The notes under the pieces: model-generated
What the model was told of the DNA's origin: nothing
The model's input: only the letters and a program-made list of their open reading frames with translations
Database searches by the model: none
Shown here: in pieces, positions 34,501 to 44,640 of the stretch
Position numbering within the stretch: position 1 is the first letter of the stretch
How the letters are laid out: the number at the start of each line of letters is the position of its first letter
Position numbers and translations under genes: made by a program
Assembly: GCA_030062745.1 (NCBI GenBank)
Contig: CP099845.1
Location: 18,826,903-18,890,902 of the forward strand
Origin: Capitulum mitella
Taxonomy: Eukaryota; Arthropoda; Thecostraca; Pollicipedomorpha; Pollicipedidae
DNA: 64,000 nt
Reading direction: 5' to 3'

Positions 34501-36655
34501 ATAACATTAAAAAATGTGTTTTTGACGTATATTGTTTGGAGCCCGATTTGACCATGTGGATATCAATGCGATGGAGTTCTGATGATGGTTTCGTGTGTAT
34601 GACGGTTCTGGGTATTAGTGTAGAAGAAATGGGCGAAATCGAAGGGGTCCGCCAAAATCAGTTCCATAGGGTCCCATGTTAAATCCAATGGGAAATAAAG
34701 CATAGGGTAAAAAAACGGTTATTTTTCGCACTAACTCAAAATGTTATGATTAAAATGTGTTGTGTGTTGCATTTTTCGACTCAGCGGTCCGAGACGAACA
34801 TTTTGAGTACCTATTTGTTGGGGTTTTGATGTACATTTGTCTCCGCGGTATTTTTGTGGCGTTTTGTGTTTCTTGCTCTGGAGTGCAAAGTACAGATGCG
34901 ATGGACGTCTGATGGTGTCAATGAGCTCAGCTAGTCAACATTTATCTCCTAACGCGTTTTGGGCGATTTTAAAGAGGTCTCGAGTTTGGGCTGACCGTGG
35001 GCTGACCGTGGGCTGACCGTGGGCTGTCTTGACAGACATGTGGTAACATCATCCTCTTCGCTTCTTGGAACGATTCTGGGGTGAAATAAGGCTAGTAATC
35101 TTCTACGTCAACGGAGTTTTTGTTTGTTTGTTCCTTTGTTTGTGAGTTAGGACACCCAGCCTCTTGGGCTCAGGTGTCTAGAGTCCTGCGTTAAATCCTC
35201 TGACTAATCAGTCGTCAGACAGTCAGGTCTTGTCACTACAAGAAAGTAGACGGACATTTCAAGGTCCGACGTTTGTGTTAAGATTATGTCAACACATTCT
35301 GAGTAAGACAAAATAACACCAGCTGACATCCCATCACTCTGTGCACCAAGCGGATGCCGTAACCAGAGACGCATGAAACGTGAAAATTGCCACAATAGCT
35401 GAAAAACCCCACATCTGCCACATTTCCAATTCGGCCAAATTTATCCTACCCGTTCAAATCATACGCTGATCGCCTCCTTCCGCGGCCAGTGAATGGGGCC
35501 GCCAGCATGTTTACAGTGGCTTCGTATGCTGCATGCCTGGCGTTGTATTTCTTTCAAATAATGATTATTTGTCACACGTCTGCTATGATTTTAACCAATA
35601 TCTGTCACCAACGCTGGTCGGCAACTTGGAAGGTTTGTGCACTTCAGGTTGAAACAGTCATTCAGAACTGAGTTTAAGGGACTGGAGTCCAGAATATCAC
35701 GGCATGACTTGATGGTTCGACGTGACTTGCAGTTCTTTTTCGTTTCAAAAGGTGTGGAAAGCAGTAGTATCTAGTATGGCAAATTCCAAGGTATAATCAC
35801 TAAAAATGTTGCCGTAATTTTAAGAAAGGAGCACAGGGAGTACAGGGCTGCTATGGTGTGTCGTAACCATTTGCTCGCGCTACAGTCGCAACATGGCGAC
35901 CGTGGCGGCCGCAGAGCGAGCCGAGCGTCGATTTCATCACATCGATAGCGGCGTTATCACAGCAGAATGGGCCGTGGTTGAGCTGTCAGATAAGGCCTGC
36001 CGGCCGCATCCTGCCACCACTGACGGTCACGGAAAGGTCAAACCTGAACTGACGAACGCTGGCAATGCCGTGGCTTATTCCGCCAGGGAGTTCAAAAGAC
36101 TATGACTTGAGCTTGTTTGATGTAGTAAGTACAGATGTAGGAACAGTTTGGCCACAGTTTTTGAATATGAAACAATGTTAGTCTTCGAGCAGACGCTTGA
36201 GGTTAAAGCATTCACACTCAGTTCGATGCTCCACATTTAACTAAGATCCATTAAAATATTACAACACAGGCGTGAATGTAGCCAAACTGGAGCCAACCAA
36301 TGCCAGCTGGAAAGAATGGCACATTCATGGACTGTTTCAGCGTAGCGGAGGAATTCCTCCGTTTCACCTGTGTCGTAAGTTGGGTCACCAAGACGTCACA
36401 CATGGTGACCTCTGATGAACCTACCCAGAAGGCTCCGCAGCAGCCGAGGAAGCTGACGATGACGATGATGGAGCCGGCCACGATGATGAGGATCGCTGTT
36501 CCCGTGTACAGCTCCGTCGAGATCAGGCGGCTGATCTTGGAGTTGTCGCCCACCAGCGAGCTAATGCCGATGCCCAACAGCACGGCGCCGCCGACCAAGA
36601 TGACCAGGTTGACGAAGGCGAAGAAGTACTTGATGAGGTTGCCGCAGCCGTCCAT
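25546..36655 (-). CDS. Tetraspanin A, three coding exons (unit A copy)
   Basis: Exons on the minus strand: 36655-36425, 26824-26627, 25905-25546. All junctions are GT-AG and phase 0 (donors GTAGGT and GTAAGT; acceptors TTTTTCAG and CTTTTGCAG). The 262-residue product has four TM segments (about 9-33, 50-72, 82-107, 197-220), the TM2-end motif GCCGAFWESKCLL rebuilt exactly across intron 1, and a large extracellular loop with CCG at 146-148 plus Cys166 and Cys183. This is the four-cysteine class typical of CD9/CD63-like tetraspanins, plasma or endosomal membrane organisers of partner proteins. The start MDGCGNLIKYFFAF matches the family; an upstream in-frame ATG at 36760 is unlikely. Intron 1 is 9.6 kb because of a transposon insertion. 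After CAICK the copy has a 41-residue tail where copy B ends after three residues. Confidence 0.9.
26627..26824 (-). CDS. Tetraspanin A exon 2 (TM3 and first half of large loop)
   Basis: 198 bases, 66 codons, from ESKCLLGTFF to SWDALQQD, followed by GTAAGT. Residues 1-30 (TM3) are identical to copy B. The loop part (GTDSILNDIETDLKDTLKNY onward) differs from it at six positions. Confidence 0.9.
26934..28129. mobile_element. piggyBac-like MITE in tetraspanin A intron 1
   Basis: Flanking TTAA at 26930-26933 and 28130-28133 surrounds inverted ends CCCTATTCCCGGCAGGG and CCCTCCGGGAATAGGG. TTAA target sites with CCC-starting inverted repeats are the piggyBac signature. The 1.2 kb interior encodes no transposase and carries several AGGTCA motifs (around 27260-27290 and 27560-27590). 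It was present before the duplication, since unit B has it at the same place. Confidence 0.85.
28222..28513. repeat. Two (AT)n microsatellites (unit A)
   Basis: AT runs at 28222-28260 (followed by GT repeats) and 28455-28513. Both are longer or differently interrupted than their unit B counterparts, as expected for slippage after duplication. Confidence 0.9.
28740..29400. repeat. Degenerate CTTTACAGGCCGGCAG-type minisatellite (unit A)
   Basis: Variants of CCTTTACAGGCCAGCAGG recur at about 30-45 base spacing. It is intronic in tetraspanin A and duplicated in unit B. Confidence 0.7.
29634..30371. repeat. Left terminal inverted repeat of the 5.4 kb element
   Basis: Starts AATGTGTGTCAAGACAGCCC, then the 11-bp subrepeats at about 29647-29690. 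Two internal units of about 330 bp each contain ACCCTATGCTTTATTTCCCA and ACTGATTTTGGCGGACCCC. The transposase frame begins 24 bases inside it. Confidence 0.9.
30395..32512 (+). pseudogene. DDE transposase fused to a Ulp1-like protease, frameshifted and truncated
   Basis: The frame opens at 30395. Asp110 (LHLDSTGSV) and Asp184 (PRVVTDCSYALLHA) are the first two catalytic acids; Glu in SNACVESWFKTIK (about 31553) fits as the third. The frame breaks in a seven-G run at 31040-31046, continues one frame over (LCTAHMSQQVSSAIIARLG), and returns to the first frame near 31290 (STKFGNHFEEVMRP). A Glu-Thr-Pro-Ala/Lys repeat linker of about 95 residues follows (31840-32110). Then comes a Ulp1/C48-like segment: VAWLDDSVIDAFL, and VPFNLAAYGGPLHWVLFVV with the catalytic His. 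It is cut by a mariner at 32513, so the protease Asp and Cys are absent. The transposase N-terminus may also be missing, because the TIR lies immediately upstream. Confidence 0.8.
31835..32110. repeat. 12-bp minisatellite GAGACTCCAGCC encoding a Glu-Thr-Pro-Ala linker
   Basis: About 20 degenerate copies of GAGACTCCAGCC, in phase with the transposase frame. The repeat keeps all other frames open, including a 252-codon minus-strand frame that is an artefact. Confidence 0.85.
32513..33193 (-). pseudogene. mariner (DD34D) transposase relic, 3' part, nested in the 5.4 kb element
   Basis: The end CAAGGTCTGTCCGAAAAGTA lies after a TA at 32511-32512. The minus-strand frame gives YDPETKGQSREWKSPGSP, KVKVILIVFFDIQGIVHFEF (first Asp), LHHDNAPAHTALSIRQFLAE (second Asp) and LVPCDFFLFPKIKSFLKG (third Asp); exactly 34 residues separate the last two, as in true mariners. 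A TGA stands where Trp is normal, just before VLHHDNAP. The N-terminal DNA-binding half is missing and replaced by an inverted fragment of the element itself. Confidence 0.9.
33145..33193 (+). repeat. Inverted fragment of the mariner at its broken end
   Basis: GAGTATTCGCCAGTTTCTGG and the following bases repeat, in opposite orientation, the mariner segment at about 32823-32863 (the part encoding SIRQFLAERNIA). This marks a local rearrangement at the mariner/adenosine kinase boundary. Confidence 0.8.
33194..34136 (+). pseudogene. Adenosine kinase-like intronless pseudogene fragment inside the transposon
   Basis: Pieces in different frames read in order like adenosine kinase (PfkB family; ATP-dependent phosphorylation of adenosine to AMP): YFGNPLLNMVLDV, KPLSKVFGNGRVSFCPGGSA then ENTTRRY, GSVAFIDAVGVDKL, QPTGRFKNLVCGADRSLVNG, TGDPETTLEVLRTSKQPAFS, MLPHVTLLVGHAALARAVGL and CRLIAETAVVRQTVETM. 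Stops (for example at 33472 and 33616) and frameshifts break it, and the C-terminal DTxGAGD catalytic segment is not found. No introns interrupt the alignment, which suggests a retrocopy. Location between the Ulp1 segment and the right inverted repeat suggests capture by the element. Confidence 0.75.
34304..35038. repeat. Right terminal inverted repeat of the 5.4 kb element
   Basis: Inverted copy of 29634-30371, ending GGGCTGTCTTGACAGACA. A further partial copy of the about 330-bp internal unit lies just inside it (about 34200-34303), so the right arm holds one more unit than the left. Confidence 0.9.
35050..36240. other. Tetraspanin A intron 1, proximal part
   Basis: Matches unit B 51370-52560. 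A 70-codon plus-strand frame at 35893-36105 has a good start context and persists in unit B with one residue change, but nothing else supports it as a gene. Confidence 0.4.
36425..36655 (-). CDS. Tetraspanin A exon 1 (TM1, small loop, TM2)
   Basis: From MDGCGNLIKY to GCCGAFW, then donor GTAGGT. 77 codons, differing from copy B by one residue (VIV versus VII in TM2). Confidence 0.92.
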
Positions 36656-36794
36656 GGTGAGGCGCTGGAGGGGACGGACGGCAGGTGCGCAGAACGTTCC
36701 GACAGAGCATGCCGACCGACGAGGCGAGTCTGGGCTATCTGACCGTCGAAGGCGTCGCAATATGCATTACCGGCCACGGCCTATCTAATCATAG

Positions 36795-36880
36795 TGTCTG
36801 CTGAGACTGAGTCACTTAGCGTGGGTCGATCGGCCGCCATGCGACTGTGACGGTCGTCACCTTGTGACGGAGCATTCGTC
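36795..36880 (-). promoter_or_regulatory. Possible tetraspanin A promoter with TGACG cluster
   Basis: About 150 bases upstream of the ATG, TCAGT (initiator-like, about 36805) is followed further upstream by GTGACGGTCGTCAC and GTGACGG, i.e. three CREB/ATF-type TGACG half-sites. No TATA box is seen. The block is conserved in unit B around 53120-53200, but so is everything else. Confidence 0.3.
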
Positions 36881-38859
36881 ATCTCTGACGCAGAACGAAT
36901 AACGGCACAGTTCGGCCCATTTCAGCTTTATTTTACCCCAACATCGGCGTATTTTGTGGCAGTTGACAGTGAAGCTAAAAACAGGCATGAGTTAAAAAGC
37001 TGAAACTAAAAAGTGAAGCAAAAACCATACCTTAACTAAAAGTATGCGTGTAGGTGTCGGTAGGACTTTCAGGTAATGCCTAGTCAAACATTTACAACCA
37101 CCAATCTGGTTCGGGTCAAATCCTGAGTTTTTCATCGCTTGCGAGTTGGCAGCCGTCTCTGCGTGCCATGTCGGGAAACACATGCACAATCCTTTTTTCA
37201 AACTGACATCACCAAAGCAGCTGTCGCCATGGTCAGGCCAGGCGGCCAGCACAGGTTCACGTCTCTACTGTTGGTGTCAAACTCTGCATGCCTTAATCTT
37301 CCTCGATAATTTAAACAATTGAGGCATCACGCTGATCACACATTGCGCGTGAAAACATTGTGCACGTATGAAAGAAGAAAAATTTCGCCATTTCAGCTAC
37401 AACGCCAGTTTTGATAAAAAGTTCCTTCAAGATCGGGCGGAAAATAAATGTGTTTCCCCTAGGAGCCATTGTTTCAACAGTTCATGTCACTGGGCATCCC
37501 CGTGTAGAGGCTTTGAGACCTCCGACACGTCATATCATACGTCACGCTAGCGGCAGGACTCACATCAGGCGACCGGCCCAATGGGTTGCCAGAGGCATAG
37601 ACACATCCAACAGAGAGAGAAAACATCGTACTCGAGCATCTCCCTTAGGCTATCGATCAACATTATAGGAACACACGTGTCAGAGCAAATCTCAGAGGAA
37701 ATCATAAATGTCTGTGCTATTGAAACTATTTTTTCTGGGTAGAAAGTCAGATTTTAAACGCATGGAAGCGCCCCTGGTCGGAGAAATATGGTAGAACGCG
37801 TCCGCCGGCAGGCGTACTTGTTGGTTTGTGAATACTCGGGCGGTGAATATCTTCGCGTCACCCGAGTCATCGTGTTTGAATAGCTACATACTTGGGAGAA
37901 ATTCAGAGCAAGCACATTATAATGGCGCTGACAAGAAAGGAGAACGGGGCCAGTTGTAACACGGGGTTAACGTAACCGAAGCTTTAATTCCAGCAGCATC
38001 CGTCAGTCGGTGCTGTTGGCTCCACCAAGGAGCCGTGGTCAGCTGATTCCTTTTTTCACGATGTGGCGGCAGGTTACGAAAGGATCATGTCATTTTTGGC
38101 TGTAAAAAATATTCCGATTTTCGGAGATTATTTTGCTTTCTGTGGTAGTCAGAAAGCCGAGGGCTTCAGTGTTTTCCAAGTGAAGACTGGCTCATTTGTC
38201 CACAAACCTGCAACCTAGCTGCTCGCCTGTGAGACCTTGCTTTGTCCGTGTGGTCGGTTGAAGATGGCAGGCGCATACGAGGCGGAATGTAACATTCTTC
38301 ACGGGGCAGATTGTAACAGTGTTACAATTGCATCCAATGACTGTGGCAGCTGCGACAGATGACATGACAGCGACCTATCTGTCATTCGACGGCACTACCA
38401 GGTGGCTATTTTGCGACGAAATGAGCCTTATATTTGGTGTCCAGGATTTCATGATGAAAGGATGGGCTGTATGGCCTCTTGAACATTACGTTTGCTAATT
38501 AAGTTGATTTTTTGGCATTCCTTGGCTATTATAGCTCAAGAGACAAATCGAGAATGGCTTGCGGAAAATGGTTATTTCATCAAAATATAGTTGCGCTATA
38601 AATCTGAGTATGCAGAATTCAAACAAATTATTTTTAGTGGTGTTTTCCATATTTTTTCAGGGTAGTTCGTCAGCGACAACGAACTATCACAAGGGGCATC
38701 GCTTCGCACAGAGGAGCGGACGGTCGAAACGATCGAAACTGGGGAAACCACGCGAAGGACAGCGAAGACAAACGGGTTGTGCCACGTCACGCTTAGTTGT
38801 TAGGTGAGACGAAAAAAGAGCAGGAAAAAGAAATCAAAGTGGGATACCACCCACCATCT

Positions 38860-40980
38860 TTTCAGACGACGATGAAGACATTCTGCAGGCTTACCTGCTC
38901 AGATGTGTAGACATATACTTTTGGCTGACGCCTCTGGACGTGCGTAATTTGACGTGCCAGTGGGTGGTGTTTAGAAAGATGAAAATGACATGGGCTCAAA
39001 AAAAGTCATGGGCTGAGAAAGAGAGGGCCGGCTGGCGTTGATTGGTTTGGAGCCTTTCTGAAACACGTCATCCCGCGCTCTCTGTTCGGTCTTCCCAGGG
39101 TATCAGTCTGTCAAGGGCAACCAGCTTCAGAAAAGAAAAGGTGGGAGGTTTTTCGATAGGTTGGAGAGCGTACTGAACAAACATAAGCTGGAGCAATCCA
39201 GAATTTGGAACTTGGACGAGACGGGTTGCACAACCATTCAAATGCCGAAGAGCACAGTGGCCAGCAAGATGGTCAAGCAGGTGCGAGGAGTGACCTCAGG
39301 GGAACGTGGTCAACTGTTTACAATGTGTGAGGCCGTCGGTACCATTGAGAACACTGTGCCTCCGATGTTCGTTCTCTCACGAGTTAAGCACCATGAGTGG
39401 TTCATCCGAGGCGTACTGACTAACTGTGTCGGGCGCCTACAAGCCCGGCTGGATAAAGGAGCCAGACTTCACTCTTCGTGGAAAATTTCACCAAACACGT
39501 AAGACCCAGCACCCACTCAACAGCGTTCTTGCCGCTGGACAGTTATTCACGTCACCTGTCTGTTGAAGTTCTGAACCTGGCGAAGAAGAGCGGGAGTATC
39601 ATGCAGTTCTTTCCTCTCACTGCTCCCATTGACCACGGCCGCTTGATCGGAGCGTCTTCGGGCCATGCAGGAGAAGCCGTTCCACCCGGCTAGACTGTAG
39701 ATCTAGGTGGGTGGACGCCAGCGTCGCCATCCTGGGAAGCCAGCGACGATATATGGAATCCCAGAGGTCGCTTCGGATGCGTGGAAAATAGCTACAGCTC
39801 CGACAAACATCACCGGCGCATTCCACGCGGCCGAAATAAGCCTCTTCAATTCGGATAAGTTCACGGATCAGGACTTAGTGCCGAGTTATGACACCGACCA
39901 GAACTCAGGACGCGGGCGCAGTGGGCCCCTCGTATGCCAGTGTGGAGTGCCCATCGCAAACCGCCAGCGCGGACCTATCGCAAAAAGTGGGATTTCTTTT
40001 TTGTGAGATGAAACCTCGGAAATTGTTTTTGGAGCAGCTGAAAGCTTCATGGGGTATGAACATCGGCATAAAAAACTGATGAGATTAGATGTAGCAAACA
40101 CATAAGATTCGCCTGTTAAACATGGCTAAGTGTGAAAATAAATAGGAGGAAAATTTGTGGAAGCACCGAAAGAGAAATCATTGATATCTGTAGTGACAAT
40201 GACATGTTTTTGAGGAAAGAAAAAATAATCATGCGGCCACACTGTTCCCAGAAATATTCTCCCAAGGTTTGGCAATTGAGGAATGTTGGCACATCCTGTC
40301 CTGCACTTGCAGGACGCCAGCGCGGCAGACCGGCCGCAGGACGCCAGCGCGGCAGACCAGCCGCAGGACTCCAGCGCGGCAGACCCTCGCAGGTCGTCAG
40401 TATGGGCACCACAAGCCGCAAGAGTCTACAACATCCAGTAACGGAGACGATTCGATGGGGCTTGGGCGCGTGCTGTGTCCGGAAATCATTTGGACTCAGT
40501 TCAAAGCCGGTCCGAGAAAGACAAACACACACGGGGAAAAAGAGAGAAGGTCGGCGAGCCTGGCAGAAACACGGGGGAAGAGAGCACAGCAGGAGGAACA
40601 AGAACGGCGTAAATGCAAGGAAAGGAAAGGAGAACATAGTCACAGCGGCTCTACAACAAAGGGAAAGTGCTCCAAATGAAAGGGAAAGAAGAGGATGCAG
40701 AGGAGGTTTTAGTTCTCTGGCAGTGATACGACGTGTTTTGCCTTGTGTGCGTCGAAAGCTTTGGAAACAGTAAACCTAGGGAAAAGTGGATATGGTGCCA
40801 AAAGTTCGCGATGCGGGCCCATGAAGCTTGTACAACACTTGAGGATGCCCAGGCTGCCTCCAACGTCTGTGAGGACTGTGAGGACTCAGACTCGTAAGCC
40901 TGTGTGCAGTAAAAGTTTGCTCAGGAAGCAGCTCAGGAAGGTGTGCGACATTAACCACAGAAGCAGCCCTTCATTTTAAC
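38860..40980 (+). pseudogene. pogo/Tigger (CENP-B superfamily) transposase relic, unit A
   Basis: Across several frames: SDDDEDILQAYLLRCVDIYF (N-terminal domain), DRLESVLNKHKLEQSRIWNL followed by DETG (first DDE Asp), PPMFVLSRVKHHEWFIRG, then FLPLDSYSRHLSVEVL where the usual LLLDNHxSH motif is altered, NPGKPATIYDIPEV-like and FTDQDLVPSYDTDQ. A Cys-rich PHD-like tail follows near 40720-40900. Stops and frameshifts are numerous. An in-frame 27-bp repeat lies at 40311-40391. Confidence 0.8.
40311..40391. repeat. 27-bp VNTR, three units (unit A)
   Basis: Three copies of AGGACGCCAGCGCGGCAGAC-CGGCCGC encoding a nine-residue QDASAADRP-type repeat. Unit B has four copies. Confidence 0.9.
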
Positions 40981-41879
40981 CACTGTTTTCTTGGGAAAAA
41001 ACAATTTGTTCATGTAAACTCGTATGCAGCAAGCTGCACAAGAAGGTTTGTGTGATATGAAGCACACAAGCAATCTTTCGATATGATGGTAGAATTGACC
41101 TTGTGCTGTATTACAATTCACGTCACGTCCGAGGTCAATTCTGACATGTGCAGGGACAATTTGGCGCGATTTTTTACCCGTTAGAATGGGATTTAGAATG
41201 GGATAGAAATAGGGATAGAATAGAAATTTAGATTTAGAATGGGAGTTTTCGTTATTTCTCGCCACCACATTGTTAAGAAAACATCAAACTTCATCATTCA
41301 ATTAGGGAAAAATTCTAAGTTCGAAAGCTTCCTGAGTGTATGTATGCATGCATGTGTGTGTGTATGTGTGTGTGTATGAAAACAAACCAGGTATCTTCCA
41401 TAAATCGTCTTGTTTTAGAACAACTACCGTCGAAGAAAACAAAATGTCCTAAATCAGTTGAGAAAGTCGCATTTGGGGGAGGTTAGATTGTGGGCCCCTC
41501 GATCTTTCCCACAAATCATTTACACAAAACGATAACCCTGGTCATGGCGTCCCCGTAGTGTTAATGGGGTTCCCTCACCATAAGGGGCCCTTCATTCTTT
41601 AGGACCCCTCGAAAAAGTCCTGGTTACTCCACTGTGATGTAACTTGATTTTTTCAGAGGACTACTCTGGAATATTGTCTGGTGGGATTTACGAACTGAAA
41701 TTCCTCATTAAAGTTGGGAATGCTTTCCAGATGCCGCAGATGGTGTAGCACACATTAGGCTTTAGGCAAAGTAAGTGCAATTCTAGCAGACGGATTGACC
41801 TTGAAAGACAAGCATCTTTTCTCTTACAGGAGAATGGCATATCTTCGCGTTGCGGAAAGCTGGCACAGATAACACTTGA

Positions 41880-42127
41880 CAGCTTTCTGTCCGACGACGG
41901 CTTCTGAGGCTTCAGTGATCACATGCACGGCTCGCTGGGAGTCTGATCGACTGAGAGTCTGAGCTCGTGACGCAGTCGCCTCTGCTGGCAGCGTCTCCAG
42001 CGAGGACATCGGGGCATTCTCCATTCTCCGATGGAGTTCCAGAACTATCCGGTATACATGCAGGCAGTGGAGCGAGCCGTGCATGTGGCCATTGAAGCCT
42101 TAGCAGCCGTCGTAGGACAGAAAATCG
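41880..42127. repeat. Head-to-head inverted repeat with coding-like arms (unit B)
   Basis: Counterpart of 20330-20574: minus-strand arm QRAVHVITEASEAVVGQK, plus-strand arm ERAVHVAIEALAAVVGQK. Confidence 0.7.
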
Positions 42128-43964
42128 CCATGGCTTCATCTGCGCCCGCCGTCAGCATCGCAGAGCTATGCCGTTATTCTGCAGCAAGAAGGCTTTTCGT
42201 CTCAAAGTCTACCCATCGGTTGAAAATGTACCTGTTTTGTCAAAATCAAAATTTCAGAGTGATCATCTCAAAAATTTCAAGTTGCAGCACCATGACCGTT
42301 CTCGATTTCCAGGTTTTGTCCTCATTTGTGCCGTAGTTTAGAACGTTCGTAGCGCCGTAGCTTTTGATGGAATCAGACGAACTCCCTGAAAAGTGCACTC
42401 GTGCAATGTGCACCTCAGACTACCCTAGTCGCGTGTAGGATGACTGAATAAAACGCTCACAAATATTAATTGCCGATGCACGGCCCCCTCCGCCCGGCCG
42501 CCGTCCGCAGCCTGCTGTTAACTCACCGGGACGCTGCCGCTTGGTGCCTGGAGACTTCAACGTCAGGAGGTACTACCGCGTTCCCCTTGCTTCGACTGGT
42601 GGCACCAATAAGCGCCTTCGTGAATTTTTCGACATTTCCTGAATTTTAGGCCACTTGCGTCAGTTTTTATTACTCTCGCCAGGAAAATTTTGTCTGATGA
42701 CGCACCCTAGCGTAAAAGGGCCCAAGCCTTGAAGTTTTACCCAGCCTGAATATTCTGGTTGCTGTGTGGCGAACGAGCAGCAGGCTGAGGATGCTCATAC
42801 TCATGCGTGTCAAGCGGGCCGTTTCAACGGCCGTAACGCAAGTCTGTTAACTGGACTCTGGCACGGACGTGTTGGCCAAGCGCTCCCCTGCTGCAGCACC
42901 GCTTACTTGACAAGTGCTGCTAGTCGCTATGCCGTGTTACAACAGTGCAGCGTGTCTGCGTATTAAAAGATCAATCGTGTGAGACCGTCCAGTTATACCG
43001 GATGTCATTGCACAATTGATGGGCAACCAAGACGAGATCAAGACCATGTGCTAACGGGACGAGGGGGAGAGGGGGAGCAAATCTCTACCCGTATGACCAA
43101 ACCTCCCCGCAAATGTTGGGCTCTCCTCGAATTGATGTTGCAAATGTTGGGCGCCTGTTTGTTCCTTCACTTTAGGCAAATGAACAATTTTTAATGTTTA
43201 GAAAACAAAAAATGCGCTTTTTGCCCGAAGAGGGCAAACTACATGCTGGCCCCCCTTTTTGAGCGAAAGATGGGGCCATGGCCTTGATGCCCCTCGATCC
43301 TCCAGTGTGGCCAATATCGACGGAGAAAATAGGCATGCGTTTCGGCCCAAGCGTCTCGAACTGCACAGGTGAGGCTCCGGAGGCAGGAACATGAGGTCGA
43401 CCGGTGGCCGTGGTGCCCCTCCTCCATACACACACAAAAACAAACACGGAAAACGGACAGCTGAATGTCACCGCTGAGAACGCTTCAGTCTGAGTTCAAC
43501 TTGCAATGAGTAGTCCGTTTTGGTTGTTTGCTTTGCACATGCACTGGTCACTGGCGCCACAGACTGGACCAAAGATAAAAAATTGAACTTAACGTTAGTA
43601 TAAAGGAGCCATGATTCGTCTTATTCCTTTCAGGAATCAATTGCGATGAGCAAGAATGTCGTGAACTTATATTTCACAGTTCTTTTTTACCCGCGCACCA
43701 CCGTCGGTCGGTTTGGAACATGCGCGACTGGGGGGGGGGGGGGGCAGTTGGCGGCCCCGCTCTAAGACGTGGGGACGTGGGGATAAATGCAGTTTTTCAT
43801 TTGATAAATTGTAGCAAAAAAAACATAAGATTCCGTTGGTCAAAATGAAGTGGGCTAAATCCGTCGAGAAATCCTCATTTGAGGGGAGGGGAGGTTGTCG
43901 GACACTCGGCTTGGCCTCTAATCATTTACAGAAATCGAAATCCCTGTCACAGACAGTCAGAGGA

Positions 43965-44640
43965 ACCTGCAGCTGACCAGGGACGCTCCAGCGTCGGTCA
44001 GAACAGCCCCAGAGGCGTTCTGAGAAGTTCCATGGCCGGTCAGAAGCTACGAAGTACGTGGCACGGTCATACGGGGCCACTGGAACACTAGAGACAGGTG
44101 TGTAGAATCCTTTATAGTTTGGGGGTCTCCAGTCTCCCAACTTGCAGGTCAGCCCTCCCAGATCTGGCAGACAGCCTCCGCCCCCAACTTTTTTTCTCAA
44201 AATAGCAAAACAAAATGACCCAAATCCGGGGAGAAATCACTCTTTGGGAGTACCCTAGGCTGATCGACCCAAGGCTAAGTCCGTTCCCCCAACTGATTCT
44301 GGGATCCTACACCCCTGGCTAGAGACGATCTCTCAGGATGCGATGAGAGAAGCCCAGTGCGCAGTGACGGTCAGGGAGCCCATGGGATGGACAGGGTGGC
44401 TCCTGGGACGATCCGGGACGGCTGAAAGCATGGAGGCCCGTCAGAGTGCCCCCAGGGCCGGTCGGGGAGGGCCTGGAGACGGTAGGAGGGCTCAGAGACG
44501 ATCAGAGAATCGCCAGGATACGGACAGAGGAGTCCAGAGACGACCCGGGAGGCTCCAGGTGTGTGCGGAAGGACCCAGTGACGACCAGGAGGGATAAGAG
44601 GGTCGATCAGAGTGACCGGGGACGGCCAGGGAGAACCAGG
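43965..44640. repeat. Degenerate minisatellite GACGGTCAGGGAGGCCC type (unit B)
   Basis: Counterpart of 22385-23065 with a few substitutions and a small insertion near 44067. Confidence 0.65.

Larger units (their letters stand above)
29634..35038 (+). mobile_element. 5.4 kb TIR DNA transposon with DDE-Ulp1 gene, unit A only
   Basis: Target duplication TGTGGTAAC at 29625-29633 and 35039-35047; unit B has the uninterrupted site around 51360-51370. Terminal inverted repeats are about 735 bp (29634-30371 and 34304-35038). The shared end is TGT(G/C)TGTCAAGACAGCCCAC, followed by three or four 11-bp CGGTCAGCCCA subrepeats, then internal units of about 330 bp. Contents on the plus strand are a DDE transposase fused to a Ulp1-like protease, a mariner relic and an adenosine kinase fragment. 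An 8-9 bp duplication with long inverted repeats and a Ulp1 module recalls MULE-like or KDZ/Zisupton-like elements; I cannot decide the superfamily. Confidence 0.9.
38302..41168 (+). mobile_element. pogo/Tigger-type element relic (unit A)
   Basis: A left end CGGGGCAGATTGTAACAG at 38302 and a right end near 41154-41168 (GACAATTTGGCGCG, better preserved as GACAATTTGCCCCG in unit B) form short inverted repeats around the transposase relic. A second similar motif, CGGGGCCAGTTGTAACAC near 37947, makes the left boundary uncertain. Confidence 0.5.
19777..41328. repeat. Tandem segmental duplication, unit A
   Basis: From CTGAGTGTATGTATG at about 19777 the sequence matches 41329 onward in the same order and orientation up to about 41328, which corresponds to 57624. 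Net of the 5.4 kb transposon, unit A is about 16.1 kb against 16.3 kb for unit B. Identity by eye is about 97-98% outside the tetraspanin loop exons and simple repeats. The junction AAAGC/TTCCTGAG at 41328/41329 shows little or no microhomology. Confidence 0.95.

Noticed and set aside
35893-36105. 70-codon frame conserved at 52217-52429
   Set aside because: Conservation equals that of surrounding intron DNA in a recent duplication, so it is not evidence of coding.
36300-36788. 162-codon plus-strand frame, repeated at 52624-53112
   Set aside because: Antisense to tetraspanin exon 1 and its 5' region; no motif.
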